NCBI GenBank assembly: GCA_033850885.1
Contig: JAWWPG010000025.1
Location: 1-42,912, forward strand
Reading direction: 5' to 3'
Source of the DNA: JAWWPG01 sp033850885
GTDB taxonomy: Bacteria > Actinomycetota > Actinomycetes > Propionibacteriales > Nocardioidaceae
Length of the DNA stretch: 42,912 nucleotides
Shown here: positions 1 through 7,580 of the stretch, piece by piece
Numbering within the stretch: the first letter of the stretch is position 1
Layout: every line of letters starts with the position of its first letter
The notes under the pieces: generated by a model
Seen by the model: the letters and a program-made list of their open reading frames with translations, nothing else
The model's database searches: none
What the model was told of the DNA's origin: nothing
Position numbers and translations under genes: made by a program

Positions 1-1
1 A

Positions 2-65
2 GGCCATCGGTGGGACTCCTTCGGTGAGTACTTGGCCGTACACACCGACAATCCCGCCGATGGCC
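2..65. repeat. Nested inverted repeat at left edge
   Basis: GGCCATCGGTGGGA (2-15) pairs with TCCCGCCGATGGCC (52-65), 13 of 14 positions plus one G-T wobble. The loop holds a second stem, CGGTG...CACCG, enclosing GTAC...GTAC. The nesting suggests a folded RNA or the end of a mobile element. The edge of the window cuts off its context, so the function is unknown. No convincing protein is encoded in 1-273; the 71-codon open frame at 32-247 has no recognisable family. Confidence 0.5.
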
Positions 66-180
66 CCTACACACCCGGAGCCACACCGGCTACCCACAAA
101 CCCCACCACTCCAAGGGACGCCTACAAGGGGCCGGGCGATACCGTGGCGGAAACCCGCGAACCTGGCGTCGAGAGGTAAG

Positions 181-214
181 TGCCGAAGGTCGGAGCCGGG
201 CGGGACCTTCGGCA
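181..214. repeat. Perfect 11-bp hairpin
   Basis: TGCCGAAGGTC (181-191) and GACCTTCGGCA (204-214) form a perfect 11-bp stem with a 12-base loop. About 40 bases further on a short GGCG...CGCC stem surrounds TTTTT (about 246-262). Together they could end transcription coming from the left, or be part of a structured RNA. They lie just past the stop codon of the convergent VOC gene at 274. Confidence 0.5.
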
Positions 215-273
215 CCGGGTGAAGTGCACGCCAGTCCTGGCCAGTAAGGCGGGTCTTTTTCGCCCCCTATACC

Positions 274-702
274 TCACCAAGGTTGGACGGTCTCACCGCC
301 CCAGTCTTCCGGGGCGACGTCGGCAATCGACTGGGTGACGGTCCAGTGGTGCCCCGCCGGGTCTCGTACGCTGTACTGGCGTTCACCGAACGGCATATCC
401 GTCGGTGGGCTCACGATCACAGCACCGACGGACTGCGCCGCCACATGGTGGCGGTCCACATCGTCTACGCGGATCAGAACCGACTGCGTGACTCCCGAAT
501 CATCGGGAGACTGCCGGCCGTGGCTGTCATCCGCGACGATCAACGCGCCATCACGAAAACCAAGCTGCGCCCGGTGGTCGCCAATACGAACGTGCTCGAC
601 GAAGCCGAAGACGCGACACAGCCACGTCACGGCCTCCCCGACATCGGGATAAGTCAACACTGGCGTCACCGAGACCGGCGGCGCAGACCGATTTCGCAGC
701 AT
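274..702 (-). CDS. VOC (glyoxalase/bleomycin-resistance fold) protein
   Basis: Small single-domain protein of the vicinal oxygen chelate superfamily, about 142 residues from the preferred start. It opens with the usual VOC first strand and helix (VTPVLTYPDVGEAVTWLCRV) and ends with the typical second half, in which GERQYSVRDPAGHHWTVTQ forms the last metal-site strands. The reading frame can be extended upstream to 774, but that part is Arg/Cys-rich and unlike the family, so the ATG at 702 (MLRNRSAPPV) is preferred. Members range from lyases to antibiotic-binding proteins, and the substrate cannot be told here. The gene stands alone and converges on the structured left edge. Confidence 0.8.
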   Translation of the reverse strand: MLRNRSAPPVSVTPVLTYPDVGEAVTWLCRVFGFVEHVRIGDHRAQLGFRDGALIVADDSHGRQSPDDSGVTQSVLIRVDDVDRHHVAAQSVGAVIVSPPTDMPFGERQYSVRDPAGHHWTVTQSIADVAPEDWGGETVQPW

Positions 703-782
703 CGCCACAGTGTGCCACCCAAACCTGCCCGCTCCGCGACACCGCCGGCGACTCCACCGAACCTCCAGGAACATGCGGTCTA

Positions 783-1044
783 ATGGCGTTACACAGCAGG
801 TTGGAGCGGCCGAGACTGACCGTCATCGCTGAACGGGGGTCGGATCTGACGATGAGCTCGGTGGCCGAACGGCTCGGGGTGTGGTCCACCTCCCTCGGCC
901 CGTGCACTGCGGACGATGGCGGCGGTCGCGGCCGAAGATCACGCCGGAGTCGGTCACGACGACGCCCTGCTCCACCGTGGATTGGACTGGCTCCTTCACG
1001 GCGTCCGCGACGACCTCGCCCACGCGATCGGCCTTCGCCGGTGA
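783..1044 (+). pseudogene. Remnant of a TetR-family regulator
   Basis: Two pieces in different frames look like the two ends of one TetR-type repressor. From 783, frame one gives a helix-turn-helix start, LTMSSVAERLGVWSTSL, which in intact proteins continues into the 'YRHV' helix but here turns into Arg-rich nonsense. From about 895 to the stop at 1042-1044, another frame reads ALRTMAAVAAEDHAGVGHD, then DALLHRGLDWLLHGVRDDL, a typical C-terminal ligand-domain end. The middle of the protein (about 100 residues) is missing, so this is an internal deletion with a frameshift. The remnant ends 10 bases before the glycosyltransferase gene, which it may once have controlled. Confidence 0.65.
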
Positions 1045-1054
1045 GCTGCGGGTG

Positions 1055-2548
1055 ATGTCCTTGTTGGCACGCCCCGGGGTCGGCCGTTTGTCGGCGTGGG
1101 TGGTCATGGTCGCGCTGACGCAGTTCGTGGTGTTGGTGGCGACCAGCACGCGGTACGGCTATCACGGCGACGAGATGTACTTCATCGCGGCGGGATCGCA
1201 TCCGGCGGCGGGGTATCCCGACCAGCCGCCGATCGTGCCGATGGTGGCGTGGGCGATGAGCGCACTGGTGCCGCATTCACTGGTGATGCTGCGGCTGCCG
1301 TCGGCCGTGGTCTCTTCGCTCACCACGGTGGTGGCGGCTGTGATTGCTCGCGAGGTCGGGGGGAAGGGCCGAGCGCAAGTGATCGCCGCGGCCTGCACGG
1401 CTGGGTCGGGATTTGCCCTCGCGGTGGGTCATATGGTGTCGACGACGACGTTCGACATGCTGAGCACAACGCTCCTGTTGTGGTGTGTGATCCGTGCGGT
1501 GATGAGTGATCAGCGGTCGATGCTGTTGGCCGCAGGACTGGTGACGGGGATTGGCTGTGAGGCGAAGCCCCAGGTTGCGGTGGTGGCCGCGGTGGTGCTG
1601 GCGGCGTTAGCTGTCGTGGGCCCGCGGTGGCCGCTGTCGAGCTGGTGGCTGTGGGCGGGTGTTGCGCTCGCCGTCCTGATCGCAGCGCCGTACCTGGTGT
1701 GGCAGGCGAGGCACGGCTGGCCGCAGCTGACGGTGGCCCAGAACGTGGCGGGATCGGCCGAGGGCGGCCGGATCGGTTTCATCCCTTTCCAGGTCGTGAT
1801 GGTCTCTTTGTTCCTGGTGCCGGTCTGGGTGGCTGGCCTCGTCGCACCGTTGCGCCGGGGGGGTCCGGTGCTGCTGCGCTTCCTGCCTATGACCTACGCC
1901 GGCCTCGCGGTGCTCTATCTGGCCGCTGACGGAAAGGCCTACTACCTGGCGTCGCTGTATCCGACCTTGCTCGCGGTTGGTTCGGTGCCGGTGGCGGCTT
2001 GGCTGAGCCGGGGGCGGAGATGGCTGCGGCGTGGCGCGCTCGGTGTAGCGATCGCCCTGACCCTTGCGCTGAATGTGCCGGTCGCCCTGCCGGTGCTCCC
2101 GGCCGATCAGCTGCAGGGGAGTCTGGTGATGGCGCTGAACCCCGACCAGGGAGAGACGGTGGGCTGGCCGGCGTTCATCTCGACCGTCACCGCAGTCTGG
2201 CGAGGACTGCCTCCCTCCATCCGGGCGCGGACGGCGATCTTCACGTTCAGCTACAGCGAGGCCGGCGCCGTCGACTTGATGGGGCCGAGCCAGGGCCTTC
2301 CGCGCGCGTACAGCGGACACAACGGCTTCAGCGAGTGGGGCCAGCCCCCCGAGCGGGACCGGACCGCGCTGCTGCTCGGGTACGACGGACCCGCCGACGC
2401 TGCGCCGTACTTCCGGCAGTGCAAAGTCCTCGCACACATCGACAACCACGTCGGTCTCGACAACAGCGAGCAGGGACTCCCGGTCATGGTGTGCCACCCA
2501 CACGGCACCTGGCAGACACTCTGGCCACACCTGCGCCACTACGAGTAG
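1055..2548 (+). CDS. Membrane glycosyltransferase, GT39/ArnT-like (GT-C fold)
   Basis: Polytopic membrane protein of about 497 residues, related to dolichyl-phosphate-mannose mannosyltransferases and ArnT. The first transmembrane helix (about residues 10-28) is followed at once by the acidic first-loop motif GYHGDEMYF; in this fold the Asp/Glu of that loop acts in catalysis. Many further hydrophobic helices follow up to about residue 350, and then a soluble C-terminal domain. Such enzymes move a sugar from a polyprenyl-phosphate carrier to a lipid, glycan or protein on the outer face of the membrane; the acceptor here is unknown. The ATG at 1055 (MSLLARPGVG) is chosen because upstream sequence in frame belongs to the TetR remnant. 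Confidence 0.85.
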   Translation: MSLLARPGVGRLSAWVVMVALTQFVVLVATSTRYGYHGDEMYFIAAGSHPAAGYPDQPPIVPMVAWAMSALVPHSLVMLRLPSAVVSSLTTVVAAVIAREVGGKGRAQVIAAACTAGSGFALAVGHMVSTTTFDMLSTTLLLWCVIRAVMSDQRSMLLAAGLVTGIGCEAKPQVAVVAAVVLAALAVVGPRWPLSSWWLWAGVALAVLIAAPYLVWQARHGWPQLTVAQNVAGSAEGGRIGFIPFQVVMVSLFLVPVWVAGLVAPLRRGGPVLLRFLPMTYAGLAVLYLAADGKAYYLASLYPTLLAVGSVPVAAWLSRGRRWLRRGALGVAIALTLALNVPVALPVLPADQLQGSLVMALNPDQGETVGWPAFISTVTAVWRGLPPSIRARTAIFTFSYSEAGAVDLMGPSQGLPRAYSGHNGFSEWGQPPERDRTALLLGYDGPADAAPYFRQCKVLAHIDNHVGLDNSEQGLPVMVCHPHGTWQTLWPHLRHYE

Positions 2549-2559
2549 GGCAAAGGCTG

Positions 2560-2955
2560 ATGCGTTCGATCTCGACCACGATGTTCATGACGGTAGACGG
2601 AGTCGTCCAGGGTCTTGGCCGAGCCGACGAGGACAGGCGCCGCGGCTTCACTCATGGCGGTTGGGGCCCTCAGTACAACGACGAGGTGATGGGGGCAGGA
2701 GCTTGCCAAGGGGATGGCTAGACCTGGGGACATGCTGTTCGGGCGTAGGACCTGGCAGGACTTCACGTCGGTGTGGGGACGAGCGAGCGATGGCAATCCG
2801 TTCACCACCCACATGAACGCGGCCACGAAGTACGTTGTGTCGCGGACGCTGGACGACGTCGATGCCTGGCAGAACTCGATCCTGCTGCGCGGTGAGGCCC
2901 TCGACAGGCATGCATTCCCGTGTCGGCGGCTTGGCGCACGCGGTGGAGGAGATTC
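2560..2955 (+). pseudogene. Frameshifted dihydrofolate-reductase-family (RibD C-domain) gene
   Basis: The first piece (from ATG 2560) reads MFMTVDGVVQGLGRADEDRR...FTHGGWGPQYNDEVMG, the standard opening of the DHFR-like 'YwjB/RibD C-terminal' family, and stops at TAG about 2718. The next piece continues the same protein in another frame as MARPGDMLFGRRTWQDF, then NPFTTHMNAATKYVVSRTLD and NSILLRGEAL. A net one-base frameshift therefore lies near 2690-2705, and the C-terminal third cannot be recognised. A short open stretch in a third frame (about 2926-3011, HAVEEIRLTRPLAAAELAV) precedes the methyltransferase stop and may be a fragment of something else. Non-functional as written, unless this is a sequencing error. 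Confidence 0.7.
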
Positions 2956-2994
2956 GGCTGACCCGGCCGTTGGCGGCTGCCGAGCTCGCTGTGT

Positions 2995-3627
2995 TTACCG
3001 AAAGAAGGTGAACCAGCGGCGACCGAGTTCAAGGGGCCGGGGCTCGGCGACGAGGCGTTGGACGCCCACCGACCACTGCTGCTCGCGCGGCGCGACGAAG
3101 GCAACGTCCTCAAAGCCAGCGTCGGCGAACCAGGCCCGGATGGTCGGGGTGAGGTCGGGGTCGTTGCGGTGGCGGGTCCAGACCACGCAAGCCCCAGGCG
3201 CGCAGAGCTGGCGCGCCGCCTCTACCGTCGCCCGCACGTCCCGGTCGCTGACGTTGCCGAAGATGCCGCAGAGCAATACGAGGTCGGCTGGGACTGCGCC
3301 AGCGTAGACGTCGCTCTGCGCCGCGTCTGCCTGCCGAACGTCGACCCGCGCTGGCAACGCCTCGGCAGCCTCCCGGGCGCACGCCGCCAGCCGGGCATCG
3401 TACTCAACTAAGAGGGCGGTGACCCGATCGGCGTCCAGACGTCTGGACAGGACGCCGAGCAGATCGCGTCCGTCGCCAGCACAGGCACTGACCACGCGCA
3501 CCGGGTCGGGCGCGGTCGCGTCGAGGTGACGGTCGACCTGGGCGCGGACTGCCTCGAGCCGGCTGGCCAGCGCGGAGCCCGGCCGGGCATACGCGTCGTG
3601 CCACTCCGACCAGTCAGTGTTAGTCAC
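2995..3627 (-). CDS. Class I SAM-dependent methyltransferase-like protein
   Basis: About 210 residues with a Rossmann-type SAM fold. The glycine-rich loop VVSACAGDGRDLLGVL lies near residues 44-59 (the usual 'hhxhxxGxG' has Ala-Cys-Ala-Gly-Asp-Gly here). An acidic residue at the end of strand 2 follows (VEYDARL), and the strand 4 motif ADLVLLCGIFGNVSD comes later. The long N-terminal helix (WHDAYARPGSALASRLEAV) is seen in a family of small uncharacterised actinobacterial methyltransferases. The GTG at 3627 is preceded by GAGGAC at a suitable distance. Substrate unknown; transcribed alone. Confidence 0.75.
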   Translation of the reverse strand: MTNTDWSEWHDAYARPGSALASRLEAVRAQVDRHLDATAPDPVRVVSACAGDGRDLLGVLSRRLDADRVTALLVEYDARLAACAREAAEALPARVDVRQADAAQSDVYAGAVPADLVLLCGIFGNVSDRDVRATVEAARQLCAPGACVVWTRHRNDPDLTPTIRAWFADAGFEDVAFVAPREQQWSVGVQRLVAEPRPLELGRRWFTFFR

Positions 3628-3721
3628 GTGCTGTCCTCACGCCGGTGCTCATCCGATCTTCCGCCGCATAGGGCGGATCATAGAGACACGCACCCCATCG
3701 CCAGAGATTCGGTAGTTCCGA

Positions 3722-4657
3722 CTATGTCCCTGCGAGCCTGTCCACGACCGGTGCGAGTAGGTCGGTGTCTTCTTCCCAACAGGTGAAGTAGGTCAGTCCC
3801 CATCGTTCGCGTCGTGCGAGCAGGGTATCGACCATCTGATCGGTGTCGCCGATGAGCGCGTACGGACTGTCGGCAAGGATCTCGGGCGACGTCCAGCCCT
3901 CGCGCTCGTCTGGCATGGCGTCGGCAGTCTGCCCCGCGTAGAAGAGCAGGACCCCGCGTTCGGGGCTCGAGGACGTGCCCTCTGCGATCGTCTGGTCGAG
4001 CAGAGCCACCTTCTCGTCGAAGGCGTCCACGGAGAAGTCGGCCGGGTCGAGGCCTCCGCCAGGCAGCGATCTTGGCACGTACCCGACGATGTCGCCGTGC
4101 TCGGCGGCGAAGCGAGTCATCCGAGGGCCGCCGCCTCCAAGCAGCAACGGGATCGGCTGCTGAACTGGCTCGACGGACAGCACGCAGTCCTCCAACCGGT
4201 AGAACTCGCCATGATGCGACACTGCCTCGCCGTTGTAGAGCCTGCCGATGATGGCGACTGCCTCCTCGAACCTCGCAGCTCGAGTTGGACCTGGGTCGAA
4301 CGGGATGCCCACCATCTCGTACTCGGTGTTCGCCCACCCCGCGCCGATGCCGAGCTCCATCCGTCCATCGGACAGGACGTCGATCTCGGCGGCCTCCCGC
4401 GCCAGCAGCACTGGATGCCGGAAGTCATTGTCGTACACGTAACTGCCAAGCCGCAGGGTAGTCGTCACTGCGGCGGCTGCCGCGAGCCTCGGCGTGCACA
4501 CCGTGGTGTTGCCGAAGTGGTCGGCCACCACGACCGTGGAGAAACCAAGTCCCTCGACTCGTCGTACATGCTCGGTCCAGTGACGCCGCGAGAAGTCCGT
4601 GCCACTCGTGGTAACCGTGCCGAACCTGAACGGCCGGTCCGCGACGGCAACGCTCAC
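3722..4657 (-). CDS. LLM-class, probably F420-dependent, oxidoreductase
   Basis: About 311 residues of the luciferase-like monooxygenase TIM barrel, subgroup annotated in actinobacteria as F420-dependent (TIGR03621-like). Seen: the opening strand FRFGTVTTSG, the WTEHVRRVEGLGFSTVVVADH block typical of the family, LRLGSYVYDNDFRHPVLLAREAA, the highly conserved GRMELGIGAGW near residues 98-108, and PIPLLLGGGGPRMTRFAAEH near 168-187. These proteins use reduced F420 or FMN to reduce or oxygenate small organic molecules. The substrate is not predictable. It sits divergent to the flavin monooxygenase gene, with 329 bp between them. Confidence 0.85.
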   Translation of the reverse strand: MSVAVADRPFRFGTVTTSGTDFSRRHWTEHVRRVEGLGFSTVVVADHFGNTTVCTPRLAAAAAVTTTLRLGSYVYDNDFRHPVLLAREAAEIDVLSDGRMELGIGAGWANTEYEMVGIPFDPGPTRAARFEEAVAIIGRLYNGEAVSHHGEFYRLEDCVLSVEPVQQPIPLLLGGGGPRMTRFAAEHGDIVGYVPRSLPGGGLDPADFSVDAFDEKVALLDQTIAEGTSSSPERGVLLFYAGQTADAMPDEREGWTSPEILADSPYALIGDTDQMVDTLLARRERWGLTYFTCWEEDTDLLAPVVDRLAGT

Positions 4658-4893
4658 CTACGGTCTCCCGTCGTCCAGACACTTGTGTCTCGTGATGCCG
4701 TCCATGGCCGGCACAGAACCACCAGCAATGCTCTCAGATGAGACGGTGTCCGCCCCCACACAACTGCTCCCGACTGGGCGTCTCACCCCTCGGTTCACCC
4801 GCCCCCGGGGCCCCGCACAACCCCCAGCACTGAGGTCCTGGTCACCCTCGCGAAACCAACGGCAAGGAATAACTGCTCCCCTCACTTCCAAGG

Positions 4894-4926
4894 TATAACG
4901 CACAAGGGGGCTTGCGGCAAGGCCCC
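4894..4926 (+). promoter_or_regulatory. Probable rifamycin-associated element (RAE) and -10 box
   Basis: A -10-like TATAAC (4894-4899) is followed by GGGGCTTGCGGCAAGGCCCC (4907-4926), an imperfect palindrome. From memory this matches the roughly 19-bp rifamycin-associated element reported upstream of rifamycin-inactivating genes in actinobacteria. It ends 60 bp before the rifampicin-monooxygenase-like gene, which makes the match meaningful. The rest of the 4658-4986 intergenic region shows no other gene or strong structure. The exact published consensus could not be checked here. Confidence 0.65.
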
Positions 4927-4986
4927 GGTGGTGCCTCACACTTCTCGGACCTGCCTCAGTACCGACGGGGATGAGTAAGGGATGTC

Positions 4987-6456
4987 ATGGTGGATGTAGT
5001 TGTTGTGGGGGCTGGCCCGACGGGCCTGATGCTGGGCGGCGAGTTGATGCTGGCGGGTGTCGACGTCGCGATCGTGGAGCGTCGCCTCACGCCGGAACTC
5101 GTGGGTTCGCGTGCGGGCGGGTTCCACTCGCGCACGATCGAGATCCTCGACCAGCGGGGTATCGCCGATCGGTTCCTCGCGGAGGGACAGACCTATCCCG
5201 GGCCGAACTCGGCCAGCGGGATGCTGGACATCAGCGACTTCCCGACTCGCCACCCTTACACGCTCGGGCTGTGGCAGAACCACATCGAGCGGATTCTGAC
5301 CGGCTGGGTAGATGAGCTGGCAGTGCCGATCCATCGCGGGCTCAACGTGACGGGCTGCGTTCAAGACGACATCGGCGTCGACATTCGGCTGGCTAGCGGC
5401 GCGGGGATGCGCGCGAAGTACATCGTCGGCGCCGACGGTGGGCGCAGTGTCATCCGCAAGGCAGCCGGCATCGAGTTTCCTGGGTGGGAGGCGACCACGA
5501 GCGCCATGATCGCCGAGGTCGAGGTGACCCAAGAACTGCCGGCGGGCATCAAGTACGACGCCAGCGGCCTCCACGGACTGAGCTTCATGGAGGACGGGCG
5601 GACCGTGCGAGTGGTCACGAGCGAGGGAGAGCTCGGGATCACGAGCGAACCCACACTGACCGACCTCAGCGAGAACCTGACCGCGGTATACGGCACCGAC
5701 TTTGGGGTGCATCAGCCAACCTGGATCTCGAGGTTCACCGACGCAACCCGCCAGGCAGCGGCCTACCGCAGTGGCCGGGTCCTGCTCGCCGGTGATGCCG
5801 CACACATCCACTCGCCCGCCGGTGGTCAAGGGATCGGGCTCGGCATCCAGGACGCCGTGAACCTTGGCTGGAAGCTCGCTCGGGTGGTCAAGGGCATCTC
5901 ACCGGAATGTCTTCTGGACACGTATCACGCCGAGCGGCACCCGGCCGCCGCACGCGCGTTGGAGTACTCGAAAGCGATGAGTGCGCTCCAGCGCCGCCAC
6001 GACGTACGGATCGCGGCAGTGCGCGACCTGATCGACGAGCTCGTCGGAATGAACGAGCCGCGTCAACACCTGGGGGGACTAATCTCCGGCCTCGATATCC
6101 AATACGACCTCGGCGAAGGGCACCCGCTCCTCGGCCGTCGGATGCCCGACCTCGACCTAGTCAGTGGCGGTGGTGTGGTGCGGGTCTACTCCCTGCTCCA
6201 CACAGCTCTGCCAGTGTTGATCAACTTCGGACAGTCGGGGAGCGTCGACTTGGGGCCCTGGGCGGATCAGGTGCGGTTGGTGGACGCCTCGTACGTCGGC
6301 CCCTGGGAGCTGCCGGTGATCGGCGCAGTCGATACTCCATCCGCGGTGCTGGTCCGACCCGACGGCCATGTGGCTTGGGTGGGAGACGGGACTCAGTCGG
6401 GGCTGGAGGACGCGCTGACAACCTGGTTCGGGACGCCTGCTCTGGGCACCCCCTGA
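4987..6456 (+). CDS. rox: FAD-dependent aromatic hydroxylase, rifampicin monooxygenase-like
   Basis: Group A flavoprotein monooxygenase of 489 residues, similar in length and layout to the rifampicin monooxygenases (about 470-480). FAD contacts are visible: VVGAGPTGLMLG (7-18), the DG motif GADGGRS (148-154), and the GD motif GDAAHIHSPAGGQG (269-282) followed by GLGIQDAVNLGWKL. A thioredoxin-like C-terminal region (from about 380) ends the protein. These NAD(P)H-using enzymes hydroxylate phenolic or naphthoquinone rings; Rox inactivates rifamycins. The rifamycin-type promoter element upstream favours that role, but other aromatic substrates are possible. ATG 4987 has AAGGGA just upstream. It is not in an operon. 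Confidence 0.8.
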   Translation: MVDVVVVGAGPTGLMLGGELMLAGVDVAIVERRLTPELVGSRAGGFHSRTIEILDQRGIADRFLAEGQTYPGPNSASGMLDISDFPTRHPYTLGLWQNHIERILTGWVDELAVPIHRGLNVTGCVQDDIGVDIRLASGAGMRAKYIVGADGGRSVIRKAAGIEFPGWEATTSAMIAEVEVTQELPAGIKYDASGLHGLSFMEDGRTVRVVTSEGELGITSEPTLTDLSENLTAVYGTDFGVHQPTWISRFTDATRQAAAYRSGRVLLAGDAAHIHSPAGGQGIGLGIQDAVNLGWKLARVVKGISPECLLDTYHAERHPAAARALEYSKAMSALQRRHDVRIAAVRDLIDELVGMNEPRQHLGGLISGLDIQYDLGEGHPLLGRRMPDLDLVSGGGVVRVYSLLHTALPVLINFGQSGSVDLGPWADQVRLVDASYVGPWELPVIGAVDTPSAVLVRPDGHVAWVGDGTQSGLEDALTTWFGTPALGTP

Positions 6457-6589
6457 TCCCGGCTCGGTACGCGGCACTCCCGCTAGTGGCGTGTCACAGT
6501 TGCTCTCATGCAAAACCTTGCAGTCGGACGTTCGCACGAGCCCAACGATGAACGATTGCATCACCGAGCGCTGGCGTGCGGGAGGTGGA

Positions 6590-6691
6590 TCACTCAGGCT
6601 TCTTGGGTAGCTCGTCGAAGACCAGCACGCCAGGCTCATCCGGTTGCCCAGGTGAACTCGGCTGGTCCAGCGCGCCGTCGCGCACCGCATA
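6590..6691 (-). pseudogene. Orphan C-terminal remnant of a gene
   Basis: On the minus strand, 33 codons read as natural protein: YAVRDGALDQPSSPGQPDEP, then GVLVFDELPKKPE and a TGA stop. Codon use and composition look coding, yet the frame is closed by a stop immediately upstream (6692-6694) and there is no start. It is best read as the tail of a gene whose front was lost when the pterin dehydratase/VOC gene came to lie beside it. The family is not recognised. The rest of 6457-6726 shows nothing else convincing. Confidence 0.35.
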
Positions 6692-6726
6692 TCAACCCCC
6701 AGCCGATCGGACAGAAGGTGACGTGA

Positions 6727-7425
6727 GTGAGCTACAAGACCGGGACCCCGCCCGACCCGAAGCGCACGCTGACGGAGCTGGAGTTGGTCAGCGAACAGCT
6801 GCCCGACTGGCGGATGCTGATCGACCGACTGTACGCCAGCTTCGACACCGGCGACTTCGTCACCGCGGTCAAGCTCGTCGACGCAATCACGCTCGCCGCC
6901 GAGGAGATGGACCACCATCCCGACCTCGACTTGGCCTACGGGCGGCTCGACGTCCGGCTGACCAGTCACGACGTCGGTGGGGTGACCTCGCGCGACGTGG
7001 TGCTGGCCCTGACCATCAGCGAGCTGGCCCTGGCCGCCGGGGCCACGCCGCACCCGGAGCGCACCAGTGTGCTCGAACTCGGCCTCGATTCGGCCGACGA
7101 GGCAGAGATCAGGCCGTTCTGGGCGGCCCTGCTCGACTACGACACGGTCGAGGCCTGGGGGGAGATACAGCTCCGCGACAGCACCGGGCGTCGGGCGACG
7201 ATCTGGTTCCAGCCCACCGAAGCGCACGACGTTCCGCGGCAGCGCTGGCACCTCGACCTCCGCATCCCGCCCGAGGTGGTCGAGGACCGCATCGCCGCCG
7301 CGATCGAGGCCGGCGGCGAGCTGGTCGACGACACCGCCGCGCCGGCGTTCTGGGTGCTCGCCGACCCACAGGGCAACCGCGCGTGCCTGACCACCTGGCA
7401 GGGCCGCGAGTCGCTGGGAGCGTGA
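6727..7425 (+). CDS. Fusion: pterin-4a-carbinolamine dehydratase domain + VOC domain
   Basis: 232 residues in two domains. Residues about 18-105 match pterin-4a-carbinolamine dehydratase: AAEEMDHHPDLDLAYGRLDV carries the family's conserved 'HHP' active-site histidines, followed by LTSHDVGGVTSRDVVLA. Residues about 115-228 form a glyoxalase-like VOC half, with FWAALLDY, RQRWHLDLRIPPEVVEDRIA and FWVLADPQGNRACLTTW. The first domain normally dehydrates 4a-hydroxytetrahydropterin to recycle the cofactor of aromatic amino acid hydroxylases; no such hydroxylase is in the window. The fusion recurs in actinobacteria, from memory, and its joint role is unclear. GTG 6727 is the start. Confidence 0.85.
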   Translation: MSYKTGTPPDPKRTLTELELVSEQLPDWRMLIDRLYASFDTGDFVTAVKLVDAITLAAEEMDHHPDLDLAYGRLDVRLTSHDVGGVTSRDVVLALTISELALAAGATPHPERTSVLELGLDSADEAEIRPFWAALLDYDTVEAWGEIQLRDSTGRRATIWFQPTEAHDVPRQRWHLDLRIPPEVVEDRIAAAIEAGGELVDDTAAPAFWVLADPQGNRACLTTWQGRESLGA

Positions 7426-7429
7426 GACA

Positions 7430-7452
7430 CGCGTCTCGACAGACGAGACGCG
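7430..7452 (+). terminator. Hairpin just after the fusion gene
   Basis: CGCGTCTCG (7430-7438) and CGAGACGCG (7444-7452) make a perfect 9-bp stem with a 5-base loop, beginning 4 bases after the stop codon of the fusion gene. There is no run of T after it, so it is a terminator-like or mRNA-stabilising hairpin rather than a classic terminator. Confidence 0.55.
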
Positions 7453-7580
7453 CGAGCCCGATTGGAGCGGCTTGAGGGGGAAGTCGCCGAACTACAAGAG
7501 TCTCTCCTCGGCCTCGGCGCGCTTCCTCCAGGAGGCCGAGGATGCGCAAGAAGGGCACCGAGCGGACCTGCTAGCTCGGA

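Noticed and set aside
7455..7580. Possible transposase fragment (coiled-coil-like LERLEGEVAELQESLLGLG)
   Set aside because: Only about 20 residues look plausible and no terminal repeats or second fragment are seen. Too little to call.
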